Both the position numbers and the translations under genes were made by a program. A DNA stretch of 41,815 bases from Roseburia sp. (GTDB lineage Bacteria > Bacillota > Clostridia > Lachnospirales > Lachnospiraceae). Positions 7,118 through 15,789 of this stretch are shown one piece after another (within the stretch, counting starts at the first letter, position 1; each line of letters begins with the position of its first letter). The notes under the pieces are model-generated. The model searched no databases and was not told the origin of the DNA. It saw only the letters and a list, made by a program, of their open reading frames with translations. Location of the stretch: contig JAMPFA010000001.1 of the NCBI GenBank assembly GCA_023664725.1, positions 662,513 through 704,327 on the forward strand. Direction: 5' to 3'.

Positions 7118-7560
7118 ATGAATTACCATTTAAACCATTACAGTGAACATGCTTATATCAACCATTATATAACCAGACATCACAATGTACCTCTATGGAT
7201 TATGGTTCAGGTATTGACTATGGGGCAGCTTTCCCACATGTTTAACTATCTGAAAGCAACTGTACCGATAAAAATTTGCAATGATTTTCACCAGATAGAG
7301 AGAAAAGATATGCACTCCTTCCTCTTCATTATGGCCAAGCACCATAACGTATGTGCACATAGTGAACGATTTTTTAACTACTCCACAAAAGACAGTATCA
7401 CAGACACGCTTATTCACAAAAAACTACACATTCCACAAATAAATGGAAGATACCAGAACGGTAAAAACAATATCTTTTCAGAAAACATTATACTAAAATA
7501 TCTTTTAGACTAAGAAGATTTCCGAAACTTTTATTAGGATTTAAAGCGCTGTTTAAACAT
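7118..7560 (+). pseudogene. Abi_2-family abortive infection protein, C-terminal remnant
   Basis: The frame from 7118 matches the C-terminal half of Abi_2 (AbiD/AbiF-like) phage-defence proteins: INHYITRHHNVPLWIMVQVL, GQLSHMFNYL, the HEPN-like NVCAHSERFFNY and TKDSITDTLIHKKLHIP. The Arg that normally opens the R-N-x-C-A-H motif is His here, which would remove a presumed catalytic residue. The family frame continues past the TAA at 7511-7513 as EDFRNFY, then another TAG, then DLKRC, so two nonsense codons interrupt the C-terminus. About 150-170 N-terminal residues are missing, with no trace upstream. It converges on radA, whose stop lies within a few bases. Confidence 0.75.
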
Positions 7561-7563
7561 CTC

Positions 7564-8922
7564 TCATACCGCCCGGTCAATGGCATCCTTTATACTCTTC
7601 ACCCCGATCAGCTCAATCCCTTTAATCTCCTTTAGAGAAGCCAGAGACACTTCCGGCAGGATGCATGTGGTAAATCCCAGTTTTTTTGCCTCCAAAATCC
7701 GCTGTTCCGCCATATTTACCGCCCGCACTTCCCCGCTCAATCCTACTTCCCCAAAACAGATAGTCTTTTCATCCACAGGCCGGTTTTTATAGCTGGAAAC
7801 TAACGCCAGGATAACTCCAAGGTCGATGGCAGGCTCATTCATTTTTATTCCCCCGGCAATATTTACATAGGCGTCACAGCCCCCCATCTGAAGCCCTGCC
7901 CGCTTTTCTAAAACCGCCATGAGAAGGTTCACCCGGTTAAAATCTGTTCCTGCTGCAGTTCTCCTTGGAATGCCAAAGTTGCTGTGGCACACCAGTGCCT
8001 GGATTTCCAAGAGGATCGGTCTGGTTCCCTCTATGGAACACGCCACCACGGAACCGCTGGCCCCCTTCGGTTTTCCTCCCAGCATAAACTCCGAAGGGTT
8101 TTCCACTTCCTCCAGGCCGCTGGAACGCATCTCAAAGACTCCAATCTCATTTGTTGAGCCAAATCGGTTTTTTACTCCCCGCAAGATCCGGTACGCCGCA
8201 TGCCTGTCCCCCTCGAAATACAACACAGTATCTACCATATGCTCCAACACTCTGGGACCTGCCACCACTCCTTCTTTTGTCACATGGCCAATGATAAAAA
8301 ATGTAATCCCAAGTCCTTTTGCCATTTTTAAAAGGCTTCCCGTGGTCTCTCTGACCTGGGAGACACTGCCAGGGGCAGAGGAGACATTCTCATTGTACAT
8401 GGTCTGAATAGAGTCAATGACTACCATCTTTGGCATGTCCCGTCTCACAATCTCCTCGATGGTGTCAAGATTTGTCTCACAGAGGACAGACAGGGAATCT
8501 CCGAATTTTCCGATGCGCTCCGCCCGTATTTTAATCTGCTGTAAAGATTCCTCCCCGGAAACATAGAGAATACTCACCTCTTTTTCTGCCAGGTTTCTGC
8601 ACACCTGGAGCAAAAGTGTGGATTTTCCAATTCCCGGATCTCCTCCCACCAAAACCATGGAGCCAGTGACCATTCCCCCACCGAGCACTCTGTCAAGTTC
8701 CGCTATGTCTGTACTGATCCGCTCCTCTTTTGCCGTCTCTATATCTTTTAGTTTTGTCACTTTTGCCCTTGTGTCACTGTGAAAGATTTTCCCTGACTTC
8801 TTTTTTGACACGGTCTCCTCCACCATGGTGTTCCACTCTTTACACACGGGACACTGTCCCATCCATTTTCCTGATTCTGCCCCGCAGGATTGACAGAAAT
8901 ACATGATTTTTTCTTTTGCCAT
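7564..8922 (-). CDS. radA: DNA repair protein RadA/Sms
   Basis: A complete 452-residue RadA, a hexameric RecA-like motor that promotes branch migration and strand-exchange during recombinational repair. Visible: an N-terminal C4 zinc finger (Cys10, Cys13, Cys24, Cys27), Walker A GDPGIGKST at 94-102 (Lys100), Walker B around MVVIDSIQ, the RadA-specific KNRFG at 251-255, and a C-terminal Lon-protease-like domain (AGTDFNRV, NIAGGIK, DLGVILALVSSYKN). GGAGG precedes the ATG by about seven bases. It is last in a minus-strand series after clpC, a linkage common in Clostridia and Bacilli, although two small genes and a terminator intervene here. Confidence 0.98.
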   Translation of the reverse strand: MAKEKIMYFCQSCGAESGKWMGQCPVCKEWNTMVEETVSKKKSGKIFHSDTRAKVTKLKDIETAKEERISTDIAELDRVLGGGMVTGSMVLVGGDPGIGKSTLLLQVCRNLAEKEVSILYVSGEESLQQIKIRAERIGKFGDSLSVLCETNLDTIEEIVRRDMPKMVVIDSIQTMYNENVSSAPGSVSQVRETTGSLLKMAKGLGITFFIIGHVTKEGVVAGPRVLEHMVDTVLYFEGDRHAAYRILRGVKNRFGSTNEIGVFEMRSSGLEEVENPSEFMLGGKPKGASGSVVACSIEGTRPILLEIQALVCHSNFGIPRRTAAGTDFNRVNLLMAVLEKRAGLQMGGCDAYVNIAGGIKMNEPAIDLGVILALVSSYKNRPVDEKTICFGEVGLSGEVRAVNMAEQRILEAKKLGFTTCILPEVSLASLKEIKGIELIGVKSIKDAIDRAV

Positions 8923-8936
8923 ATGTCCTCCATTTT

Positions 8937-9242
8937 TTACAAAGCCGACTGTTGTATTAAACCAATGATTTCCTCATTTTCTTCTTCCTTCTCATATAAT
9001 TCTGTCATACCATATGAGACAAAATGCCAATAGTCGCCGCCGTCATAAATGCTGATGCCATCCAGTGGATCATTCCCGCCCAATGCCCATCCTATAAGAG
9101 TTCCGTAATGTTTCGGTTTTTTCTGGTCTGGATAAATCCTTTCAAACTCGGCCGTAATCGCATCCCATCCCAAAGCCTCAATCTCTTCTGTCTCCTTATT
9201 TTCAGATTCTGTTTTTTTCTTAAACTTATCAAATAATCCCAT
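8937..9242 (-). CDS. Truncated SUFU-domain protein
   Basis: About 101 residues. After a Lys-rich start (MGLFDKFKKK) the protein shows the opening of bacterial suppressor-of-fused (SUFU) domains: GWDAITAEFERIYPDQ, PKHYGTLIGWALGGNDPLDG and YWHFVSYGMTELYEKE. Family members usually carry at least another 80-100 residues after this point; here the chain ends 18 residues later with an unrelated tail (IIGLIQQSAL) 14 bases before radA. It is therefore probably a C-terminally deleted copy. The ATG at 9242 is preferred over an upstream start because GGAGG lies four bases before it and it yields the typical N-terminus. Bacterial SUFU proteins often act as immunity-like proteins near polymorphic toxins, but no toxin is nearby. 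Confidence 0.65.
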   Translation of the reverse strand: MGLFDKFKKKTESENKETEEIEALGWDAITAEFERIYPDQKKPKHYGTLIGWALGGNDPLDGISIYDGGDYWHFVSYGMTELYEKEEENEEIIGLIQQSAL

Positions 9243-9284
9243 ACACCCTCCTGCGAAAACCTTCAAAACGATCTTACCATTAGA

Positions 9285-9316
9285 AAAATATCCCAGCGCT
9301 GTATTCGCCGGGATAT
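9285..9316 (-). terminator. Intrinsic terminator after the 137-residue gene
   Basis: On the minus strand an 11-bp stem with one mismatch (ATATCCCGGCG / CGCTGGGATAT, loop AATACAG, positions 9316-9288) is followed by TTTTTCT. It lies just downstream of the gene ending at 9329. Confidence 0.75.
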
Positions 9317-9328
9317 CGCTTTATCTAT

Positions 9329-9742
9329 CTACTTTTTGGTTATCCGTACTACGACTGCCTTGCTGCCGTCCATCTCCACGCTAAAGCTCAGCTTGCCTCC
9401 AAGGTTTGTCTTCATGGTTCCTGTCACTGTGCCGTCAACAGAAATATCATATTCCGTGCTCTCCTCCAGCTCCAGGGTAATCTGTGTATCATTTGGCCCC
9501 TCCACAGTAAACTCCACATCGGATTCTGTTGCTTTGAAGCCCTGCACTGCCGTGCCAGGTACAGATTCGTAGACGAACATTCCGTTGCGCTCCAACTTCG
9601 TGATCTCTGCAAAAGTTTTTACTTTATACAGATCACCGCCGTGATCAAAATTGTCCAGCTTTGCTTTGGCATTTAAACTGTAATCCCCAAAGCTAATGGT
9701 TCCATCTGTTTCTGTACGTATTAATTCGCTAATTACAGACAT
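9329..9742 (-). CDS. Conserved small beta-rich protein (often labelled endosialidase in Lachnospiraceae)
   Basis: A 137-residue protein without signal peptide or membrane segment, made of alternating short strands: TDGTISFGDYSLNAKAKLDN, DLYKVKTFAEITKLERNG, then EYDISVDGTVTGTMKTNLGG and a final strand AVVVRITKK. I know near-identical proteins as conserved in gut Lachnospiraceae, where automatic annotation calls them endosialidase; no sialidase catalytic residues or Asp-boxes are visible, so that name should not be trusted. AGGAGG stands seven bases before the ATG. A TATAAT at 9833-9828 in the 133-base gap after clpC suggests its own promoter, though the -35 is poor; its own terminator follows. 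Confidence 0.7.
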   Translation of the reverse strand: MSVISELIRTETDGTISFGDYSLNAKAKLDNFDHGGDLYKVKTFAEITKLERNGMFVYESVPGTAVQGFKATESDVEFTVEGPNDTQITLELEESTEYDISVDGTVTGTMKTNLGGKLSFSVEMDGSKAVVVRITKK

Positions 9743-9875
9743 TTTTATCCTCCTGTGCCATGCTGCTGCATCTCATGTTCTGATATTAATACTATGTGAC
9801 GCAGTACCTGCTATCTTTTATGGCATTATTATACAATATCCTGCTTCTTTTTTCCACATGATTTATTGTTTTTTT

Positions 9876-12335
9876 CTAATTCTTTTCATTCTTTACCGTA
9901 AAGCAGACTTCCTCTTTTTTGATGCCCACCTCCACAGTGTCGCCCTTTTTGATCTTTCCTGCCAGGATTTCTTCCGCCAAGGTATCTTCGATTTCATTTT
10001 GGATTTTCCTGCGGAGAGGTCTCGCTCCATATTTCGGTTCAAATCCTTTCTCTACAATGAAAACTTTCACAGAATCTTTGATGGACAGTGTGATATCCAT
10101 CTGGATTTTGCACCGATCAATCAGTGTCTGGGAGAGGATGGTAACGATTTTCTTCATATCCTCCTTGTCCAGGGAGCGGAATACGATGGTATCGTCAATA
10201 CGATTTAAAAACTCCGGTTTGAAAATCCGCTTTACCTCCTCCATTACACCGTCTTTCATTCTCTCGTAATTCTGCTTTTCGTCCTCCCCTGCCCCAAATC
10301 CAAGCCTCTTGGGAGAGATGATCGCCTGTGCCCCCGCATTGGAGGTCATAATGATAATGGTGTTTTTGAAATCTACTTTTCTCCCCTGGGCGTCTGTGAT
10401 ATGTCCATCGTCCAACACCTGGAGAAGAATGTTAAACACATCCGGGTGGGCTTTTTCGATTTCGTCAAACAGTATGACGGAATAGGGATTTCTCCTGACT
10501 TTCTCCGAGAGCTGTCCTCCCTCGTCATACCCCACATATCCGGGAGGTGAACCGATCATTTTGGAAACGCTGTGCTTTTCCATATACTCAGACATATCCA
10601 CACGGATCATCGCCTGCTCATCTCCGAACATGGCATCTGCCAGTGCCTTTGTGATCTCCGTCTTTCCTACACCGGTGGGCCCTAAAAACAGGAAAGAGCC
10701 AATGGGACGCTTGGGATCCTTTAATCCTACCCTGCCCCGGCGCACTGCCTTTGCCACGGCGGAGACTGCCTCCTCCTGCCCGATTACACGCTTGTGCAGT
10801 GTCTTTTCCAGGCGGCGGAGCCTTGCAGCTTCCCCTTCCTCCAGTTTTTTCACAGGGATTTTTGTCCAGCCGGAAACGATATCTGCCATCTCCTCCGGGC
10901 CGACGATTAATTTTTTCTTTTTTGCATCCCGTCTGTATTTCTTTATCAGCTTCTCATGGTTTTCCTCCATCTCCTGCTTCATACTGCTGATCCTGGAAGC
11001 CTCCTCGATGTCTCCTTCCATTAAGAGCTGCTCCAATGCGCTGTCACACTGTTTCATCTTTTGTTCCAGCTCCTCAATCTGCCCCGGCACTTTATATCCA
11101 CCAAGGCGCACTTTTGAGGAGGCCTCATCCATCAGGTCAATGGCTTTGTCCGGCAGAAAACGGTCATTGATATAGCGCATGGAAAGATCCACTGCCGCCT
11201 CGATTCCCTCGTCTGTGATCTGAACCTGATGATGCTCCTCAAAATGGCTTCGGATTCCCTTTAAGATTTCAATGGCTCCTTCCCTGTCCGGCTCCTCCAC
11301 AGTAACCGGCTGGAAACGCCTCTCCAGCGCCGCATCTTTTTCAATGTGCTTGCGGTACTCCTCTATGGTGGTGGCGCCGATAAGCTGAAGTTCCCCTCTG
11401 GCCAGAGAAGGTTTCAGGATATTGGAGGCATCCAATGCACCCTCCGCCCCTCCTGCCCCGATAATGGTGTGAATCTCATCCACAAACAACAGGATATTGT
11501 TGGCGGTGGTAACTTCCCGGATCACACGCTTGATCCTCTCCTCAAATTCTCCCCGGTACTTGGAGCCTGCCACCATGCCGGACAGATCCAAGGTCACCAC
11601 CCGTTTTTCCGCCACAGTATCCGGCACAAGACCCATGACGATCCTCTGGGCAAGACCTTCCACGATTGCGGTTTTCCCCACACCTGGTTCCCCGATGAGA
11701 CAGGGGTTATTTTTTCCCCTCCTGCTTAAAATCTGGATCACTCTCTGGATTTCCTCGTTTCTTCCGATCACCGGATCTAGCTGGTTTTCTGCTGCCAGCT
11801 TTGTCAAATCCCTGGAATACTGGTCAAGCATGGGAGTTGCCGTTGCGTTTCTTCTCCTGTTTGGCCTTCCGTTCTGAAACTCATCCTTGTACTGGGACGC
11901 ATCCTCCCCCATGGCCACCAAGAGATCCACATACAATTTCTGAAAATTCACTCCGATGGTATTCATCAGTCTGGAAGCCGCACATTCCCCTTCTCTTATT
12001 ATGGCAAACAATAAATGTTCTGTTCCGATCTCTTTGCTGGAAAAGCGCTCCGCCTCCCTGCCTGCATTCTCCAACACCTGTCTGGCTCTGGGCGTGTAGC
12101 CGTCCCGCTCCGCCAGCGCCGCAGTCCCTGCAGGAGCTATAAGATTCTCAATGAGATCCAACAGTTGATCCGGATCTACCCGATTGTCTATCAGCACTCT
12201 GGAGGCTACCCCTGAACCCTCTTTTAACAGCCCTAACAGGATATGCTCCGTGCCCACATAATTATGCTGTAACGTCTTCGATGCCTTCTCTGCAAGTTTT
12301 AAAGCTTTTTTGGCTTTCGTTGTATATGCTTTCAT
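9876..12335 (-). CDS. clpC: ATP-dependent Clp protease ATP-binding subunit ClpC
   Basis: An 819-residue class I Hsp100 unfoldase that feeds substrates to the ClpP peptidase in the cytoplasm. Two Clp-N repeats (residues 1-145), AAA domain 1 with Walker A GEPGVGKT at 215-222 and Walker B LLFVDEIHT, a UVR/middle domain at about 420-470, and AAA domain 2 with Walker A GPTGVGKT at 552-559 and LFDEIEKAHPDV, followed by the C-terminal D2-small domain. The middle coiled-coil and the length identify ClpC rather than ClpB or ClpA. Unusually, the ctsR-mcsA-mcsB genes that precede clpC in many Firmicutes are absent; the gene upstream, 35 bases away, encodes a cohesin-type membrane protein, and no CtsR-type heptad repeat was recognised. 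Confidence 0.97.
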   Translation of the reverse strand: MKAYTTKAKKALKLAEKASKTLQHNYVGTEHILLGLLKEGSGVASRVLIDNRVDPDQLLDLIENLIAPAGTAALAERDGYTPRARQVLENAGREAERFSSKEIGTEHLLFAIIREGECAASRLMNTIGVNFQKLYVDLLVAMGEDASQYKDEFQNGRPNRRRNATATPMLDQYSRDLTKLAAENQLDPVIGRNEEIQRVIQILSRRGKNNPCLIGEPGVGKTAIVEGLAQRIVMGLVPDTVAEKRVVTLDLSGMVAGSKYRGEFEERIKRVIREVTTANNILLFVDEIHTIIGAGGAEGALDASNILKPSLARGELQLIGATTIEEYRKHIEKDAALERRFQPVTVEEPDREGAIEILKGIRSHFEEHHQVQITDEGIEAAVDLSMRYINDRFLPDKAIDLMDEASSKVRLGGYKVPGQIEELEQKMKQCDSALEQLLMEGDIEEASRISSMKQEMEENHEKLIKKYRRDAKKKKLIVGPEEMADIVSGWTKIPVKKLEEGEAARLRRLEKTLHKRVIGQEEAVSAVAKAVRRGRVGLKDPKRPIGSFLFLGPTGVGKTEITKALADAMFGDEQAMIRVDMSEYMEKHSVSKMIGSPPGYVGYDEGGQLSEKVRRNPYSVILFDEIEKAHPDVFNILLQVLDDGHITDAQGRKVDFKNTIIIMTSNAGAQAIISPKRLGFGAGEDEKQNYERMKDGVMEEVKRIFKPEFLNRIDDTIVFRSLDKEDMKKIVTILSQTLIDRCKIQMDITLSIKDSVKVFIVEKGFEPKYGARPLRRKIQNEIEDTLAEEILAGKIKKGDTVEVGIKKEEVCFTVKNEKN

Positions 12336-12370
12336 GTTTCTGCCTTTCTGTTGCTCTTTCCTAATATGTC

Positions 12371-14248
12371 TTATAAGTCATTTAAATCTAAAAATTCGAT
12401 ATCATCATTCTCATCCTTTTTCGGTGGATACTCTTTCTTTGGCTCTTTCTTTGGCTCTTTTTTCGGCTCCGGGCGTCTGGCAGGCCTTACCGGTTCCTGG
12501 AACTTTTGCACTGGCTTTTCTTTTTTCCTAGAAGGGGGCTTTAGCACGCTTGGCTCATCCTCAAATTCTGTCATGATCTGCTGGGTATCCCCGTAATAAT
12601 AATCTGAGGGATCCTCTTCCTCCACTTCAAATTTTGTGTAGGTCTTTGCCGGTTTTGCCTTGGCAGTTTTTTCCTTTACCGGCCTTTCTTTCACGGGCTT
12701 TGCCTTTTTGGGCGTATACTCTTCCTCCTCATCATCGTATCTGTCCCTGTTATGGAGTATTATATTTAAGACAACGATCAATAATACCACTGTCACAAAA
12801 ATAAGTACCGCAATGACTCTCCTGTCCTTTGTCTTTGTATCCTTATAACGCTCGTCCAGCTCGTTGTAGGATTTCAGCAGCGTCTCATAATTTGCCGTCA
12901 AATCTTCGTCACTGGCTGTCTCCGCATTTAACCTCTGGTAAGTCCCCTGAACATTGTCATACTGGTACCATCCTGCCACGCCTTCCGGATCCATGGCATA
13001 CACAAGATAAAAATCCGAACCGGTACTTCCCTCCGGCATCTCTGTATCTCCCAGATTCACAATCTCCACATCTTTGCCAAAGTACTGGTATGCCGGTACC
13101 GTAACACCCTGAATCACAACTGTGGTGGCCGTATAGTCTGTGGGAGGGACTGCCCCGTTTGGCACCACCATAAGGATAATCTGATGTTCGCCACTCTGCA
13201 GGCGGACATAGGGATAGAACCCGTCTCTGTCCGCATCATAGACAAAAAGTCTGCCCTCCCCGGCATCGTTCATCAGATAATACAATCCCATATGGCCTCT
13301 GTCGTAGGACAAGCCTTTGTGTGGAACTCCCCTATACTCAAAATTTGAAAGAGTAAATCCCTCCGGAATCTCTCCCTCCGGGATATCGTCTACAATATGG
13401 TATGCCTGTCCGTCTATGGTAATGGAATTTCCCCCTGCCGCATTTTCTCCAAGCGCTGCATCCGGTTCATTTTCTCCATCTGTGCCCTCCGCTCCGGTGT
13501 CTGTCTGGGGATTTGCGGTGGTGGTCACCGTATCACTCTTCGTCACTGTGATCTTGTACGTCGCCGTTGTCCCGTTTTCTGCTTTCACTACAATGGAAAT
13601 AACATTTTCGCCCAATTTCAATCCCGTATTGCCAGTGATAGACTCCACCGTTGCTTTCGCATTGGAGGTTACAGGTGTTACGGTAATGTCACTTACATCA
13701 CTGCCTACAGTTGCCGTATAGTTTGTAACACTTCCCTTAAATGCAGGGGAAAGTGTTCCCACAGACAATTTTAAGGAGGAGAGGGAATTGTCCCCGGAAA
13801 GAGTACCATTGGATGTGGTTGTCTGGCTCTCTGAAGTATTCGATGCCACAGCGCTGCCAGTAACGTTTATGTGTGCTCCTGCAGCCGTCACTGCCGCCCC
13901 CTCCGCTTTGACATAGGCATCCCCGGAGGATATCGCCTTAAATTTCACATCCACGGTGGAAGCGGAAACTTTCACTGTCCCGCCTCCGCCGCTTGCCCCT
14001 GCACCGCTGGCGCTTACATACTCCAGTTTGGAGGAGTCGTAAGTGATGGTCATGTCAGAGGTTGCCTCCTCCCCGTTAGCGTTTACCGAATAGACGGTCA
14101 CTGTCATTGTGTCCCCTGTGGACACGGAACTATTAGAAACCGCTATGGAAAGTGACCCTGCCGCAAAAGCTGGGGTCTGGCCTGTCAGTATCACTAGAAA
14201 TCCAATCCATGCTGCGATCATAAATTTCACTGTACTCAATTTTCTCAT
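12371..14248 (-). CDS. Membrane-anchored protein with cohesin and cadherin-like beta-sandwich domains
   Basis: A 625-residue protein. Signal peptide (residues 1-30, ending near AFA), a cohesin-type domain at about 32-130 (SLSIAVSNSSVSTGDTMTVT, then YDSSKLEYVS), a Ser/Thr linker, a cadherin-like beta-sandwich domain at about 155-240 (LSSLKLSVGTLSPAF, ITVTKS), and an extracellular module rich in Tyr/Gly with YLMNDAGEGRLFVYDADRDG. A transmembrane segment spans 478-498, followed by a 127-residue cytosolic tail rich in Lys, Pro and Glu that contains a tandem KKEP repeat. The start at 14248 is chosen for GGAGGT six bases upstream and the signal peptide. It heads the clpC transcript. Probably a surface adhesion or cell-wall sensing protein; partners unknown. 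Confidence 0.8.
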   Translation of the reverse strand: MRKLSTVKFMIAAWIGFLVILTGQTPAFAAGSLSIAVSNSSVSTGDTMTVTVYSVNANGEEATSDMTITYDSSKLEYVSASGAGASGGGGTVKVSASTVDVKFKAISSGDAYVKAEGAAVTAAGAHINVTGSAVASNTSESQTTTSNGTLSGDNSLSSLKLSVGTLSPAFKGSVTNYTATVGSDVSDITVTPVTSNAKATVESITGNTGLKLGENVISIVVKAENGTTATYKITVTKSDTVTTTANPQTDTGAEGTDGENEPDAALGENAAGGNSITIDGQAYHIVDDIPEGEIPEGFTLSNFEYRGVPHKGLSYDRGHMGLYYLMNDAGEGRLFVYDADRDGFYPYVRLQSGEHQIILMVVPNGAVPPTDYTATTVVIQGVTVPAYQYFGKDVEIVNLGDTEMPEGSTGSDFYLVYAMDPEGVAGWYQYDNVQGTYQRLNAETASDEDLTANYETLLKSYNELDERYKDTKTKDRRVIAVLIFVTVVLLIVVLNIILHNRDRYDDEEEEYTPKKAKPVKERPVKEKTAKAKPAKTYTKFEVEEEDPSDYYYGDTQQIMTEFEDEPSVLKPPSRKKEKPVQKFQEPVRPARRPEPKKEPKKEPKKEYPPKKDENDDIEFLDLNDL

Positions 14249-14293
14249 ATTTACCTCCATGATATTTGGAATAGGAGTTAATAACCCAGTATC

Positions 14294-14322
14294 ATTATAA
14301 GAAAACAAAGAAAACACGTCAA
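14294..14322 (-). promoter_or_regulatory. Promoter of the cohesin-protein/clpC transcript
   Basis: On the minus strand TTGACG (14322-14317) and TATAAT (14299-14294) are separated by 17 bases, about 45 bases before the ATG at 14248. No CtsR-type repeat or CIRCE is visible around it. Confidence 0.8.
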
Positions 14323-14404
14323 CCACTATCTTGTATTTTTCATCCTTTTTTCATTGTTTCCTTACAATATCATGTGTTTTGACCAGTGTTTTTATGTATG
14401 GAAC

Positions 14405-14442
14405 AAAAAAGGGCAGCGCCATCTATCCCACTGCCCTTTTTT
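14405..14442. terminator. Intrinsic terminator after the HAD-like gene
   Basis: AAAAAAGGGCAG (14405-14416) pairs with CTGCCCTTTTTT (14431-14442). The symmetric A/T flanks would let it work in both directions; the gene it serves lies upstream on the minus strand (14879-14529). Confidence 0.8.
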
Positions 14443-14528
14443 GAAATCGAGTATAGAAGGAATCATCCCTGCTGGCTGCAAAGCCCGCAGGTCACATAGT
14501 GACTGTATTCCTTATGCGGGCGTGTACA

Positions 14529-14879
14529 TTATATAATGCCCTGCCTCACCTGACAAGAATTATTTTCAAATGGGAAACAGCTCCTGTCGTCAATATACAC
14601 ATCTGCAAAGACTTTTCTGGAATCCGTGCCGTATTTTTGCAGGGTCTCCTCCACATTTTCATTCACCGCATCAAATCCAAGTTGAAACTGCCTGCACCAA
14701 TCCAGCGCCTCCTCCAGCAAAGCTCCGCATCTGCATGTCCACAAGATCAACTGACACCCCTCTGCCCGAAGGCCTTTTAAAAGGGAAATCAACGCTGTGT
14801 TCGGCGCCCCGATCTCGGGGTAGGCGTTGACGCACAGCGTACCGTCAAAATCCACTGCAATAATCCTGATATCTTCCAT
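14529..14879 (-). CDS. Small HAD-superfamily hydrolase-like protein
   Basis: A 116-residue protein with the HAD phosphatase core: VDFDGTLC (motif I, residues 8-15, the nucleophile Asp being the first D), LILWTCR (motif II-like Thr, then Arg) and a C-terminal VYIDDRSC (motif IV acidic pair). It is shorter than most HAD enzymes and has no cap domain, resembling phage-type or NagD-unrelated minimal HAD proteins. The ATG at 14879 is preferred to a longer reading because GGAGGAAAG lies upstream and the 67 extra N-terminal codons encode nothing plausible. Divergent from the anchored protein at 15047; own terminator downstream. Substrate unknown. Confidence 0.75.
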   Translation of the reverse strand: MEDIRIIAVDFDGTLCVNAYPEIGAPNTALISLLKGLRAEGCQLILWTCRCGALLEEALDWCRQFQLGFDAVNENVEETLQKYGTDSRKVFADVYIDDRSCFPFENNSCQVRQGII

Positions 14880-14988
14880 TTTTCTTTCCTCCTTTTTTAT
14901 TCTTGTCTGTAAGCGACTGCGATACCTCTTACTGTGTTTTAAATACAGTATATAAAAATATCTGTACCATATGAAGGACTGTTTAAAG

Positions 14989-15017
14989 TTGTATTTTGTA
15001 CAAAAATAGGATACAAT
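14989..15017 (+). promoter_or_regulatory. Promoter of the anchored protein gene
   Basis: TTGTAT (14989-14994), 17-base spacer, TACAAT (15012-15017); the TTG start codon follows about 30 bases later. Confidence 0.65.
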
Positions 15018-15046
15018 AAGAAGATAAAAAAGGACGGTGACGCATT

Positions 15047-15760
15047 TTGGATATTGAAACAAAAGAAGATTTAAAGGCATATGTGAAGGAACAGGGCCGG
15101 ATTGAAAAAGAGAAATTAAAGACTATGACCATTGGAGAAAAAATTGAATATATCTGGATGTACTACAAAGCCCAGATCATCATTGTCGCACTGGTCATGG
15201 CTTTTGTGATCTCCCTTGTACACCATCTCATTGTGGGCAGTAAAGAGAGCATTCTATACTCTATGGTTCTAAACTCAAACGCCCTGCAGTCTGACGATAC
15301 TGCTCCTCCGCTTTATACGGATTTTCTGATGGAGAAGGGATATGACCCCAAAGAATATAAGGTTGATTACCATACGGGGCTGAATGTCTCCCTGGATGAA
15401 TACGGAGAAGTCAGTGATATGCAGATTTTTTCCGTAGTGGCCACCCTGCTTATGAGCGGTACAGTGGATCATATTATGACCAATGAGGAGGTTGTGGTGA
15501 TGCTGGGGGAAATCGGCTACATCATGCCTCTGGAAGAATGTCTTCCCCCGGAAAAAATTGAGGAGTATGACAGGGAAGGCAAAGTCATCTACGGCAGCCA
15601 CCCGGACACAAAGGAAAAAACTGCCTTTGGTGTTTCGCTGGCAGAAAGCGAGAAGGTAAAAGGAGCAGAGCTGTTTTCCTTTTCCCCGGTGTACGCCATG
15701 ATCTACGGTGCCCCCCACCTGGACAACTCTGCCCAATTTCTATACTACTTAGAACCGTAA
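15047..15760 (+). CDS. Conserved membrane-anchored protein, function unknown
   Basis: A 237-residue protein with a charged cytosolic N-terminus (residues 1-40), one transmembrane helix at about 42-63, and an extracytoplasmic domain. The start is a TTG; AGGACGGTGA ends seven bases upstream, and no better ATG exists. The external part has alternating helices and strands (SILYSMVLNSNALQSDD, NEEVVVMLGEIGYIMPLEEC) without a domain I can name; similar proteins with an N-terminal helix plus a beta/alpha external domain are common in Lachnospiraceae. One Cys near residue 173 is unpaired. It is a monocistronic plus-strand gene between two minus-strand genes, with its own promoter and terminator. Confidence 0.7.
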   Translation: MDIETKEDLKAYVKEQGRIEKEKLKTMTIGEKIEYIWMYYKAQIIIVALVMAFVISLVHHLIVGSKESILYSMVLNSNALQSDDTAPPLYTDFLMEKGYDPKEYKVDYHTGLNVSLDEYGEVSDMQIFSVVATLLMSGTVDHIMTNEEVVVMLGEIGYIMPLEECLPPEKIEEYDREGKVIYGSHPDTKEKTAFGVSLAESEKVKGAELFSFSPVYAMIYGAPHLDNSAQFLYYLEP

Positions 15761-15761
15761 A

Positions 15762-15789
15762 ACTGGCAGGAGATCACTCTCCTGCCAGT
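15762..15789. terminator. Bidirectional terminator overlapping the chemoreceptor stop
   Basis: A perfect 12-bp stem ACTGGCAGGAGA / TCTCCTGCCAGT with loop TCAC. It lies directly after the plus-strand gene ending at 15760 and includes the last codons and stop of the minus-strand chemoreceptor gene. The T-run is short, so efficiency is uncertain. Confidence 0.7.

Noticed and set aside
9329..9742. Endosialidase function for the 137-residue protein
   Set aside because: No catalytic residues, Asp-boxes or chaperone domain of known endosialidases are visible; only the inherited database label suggests it.
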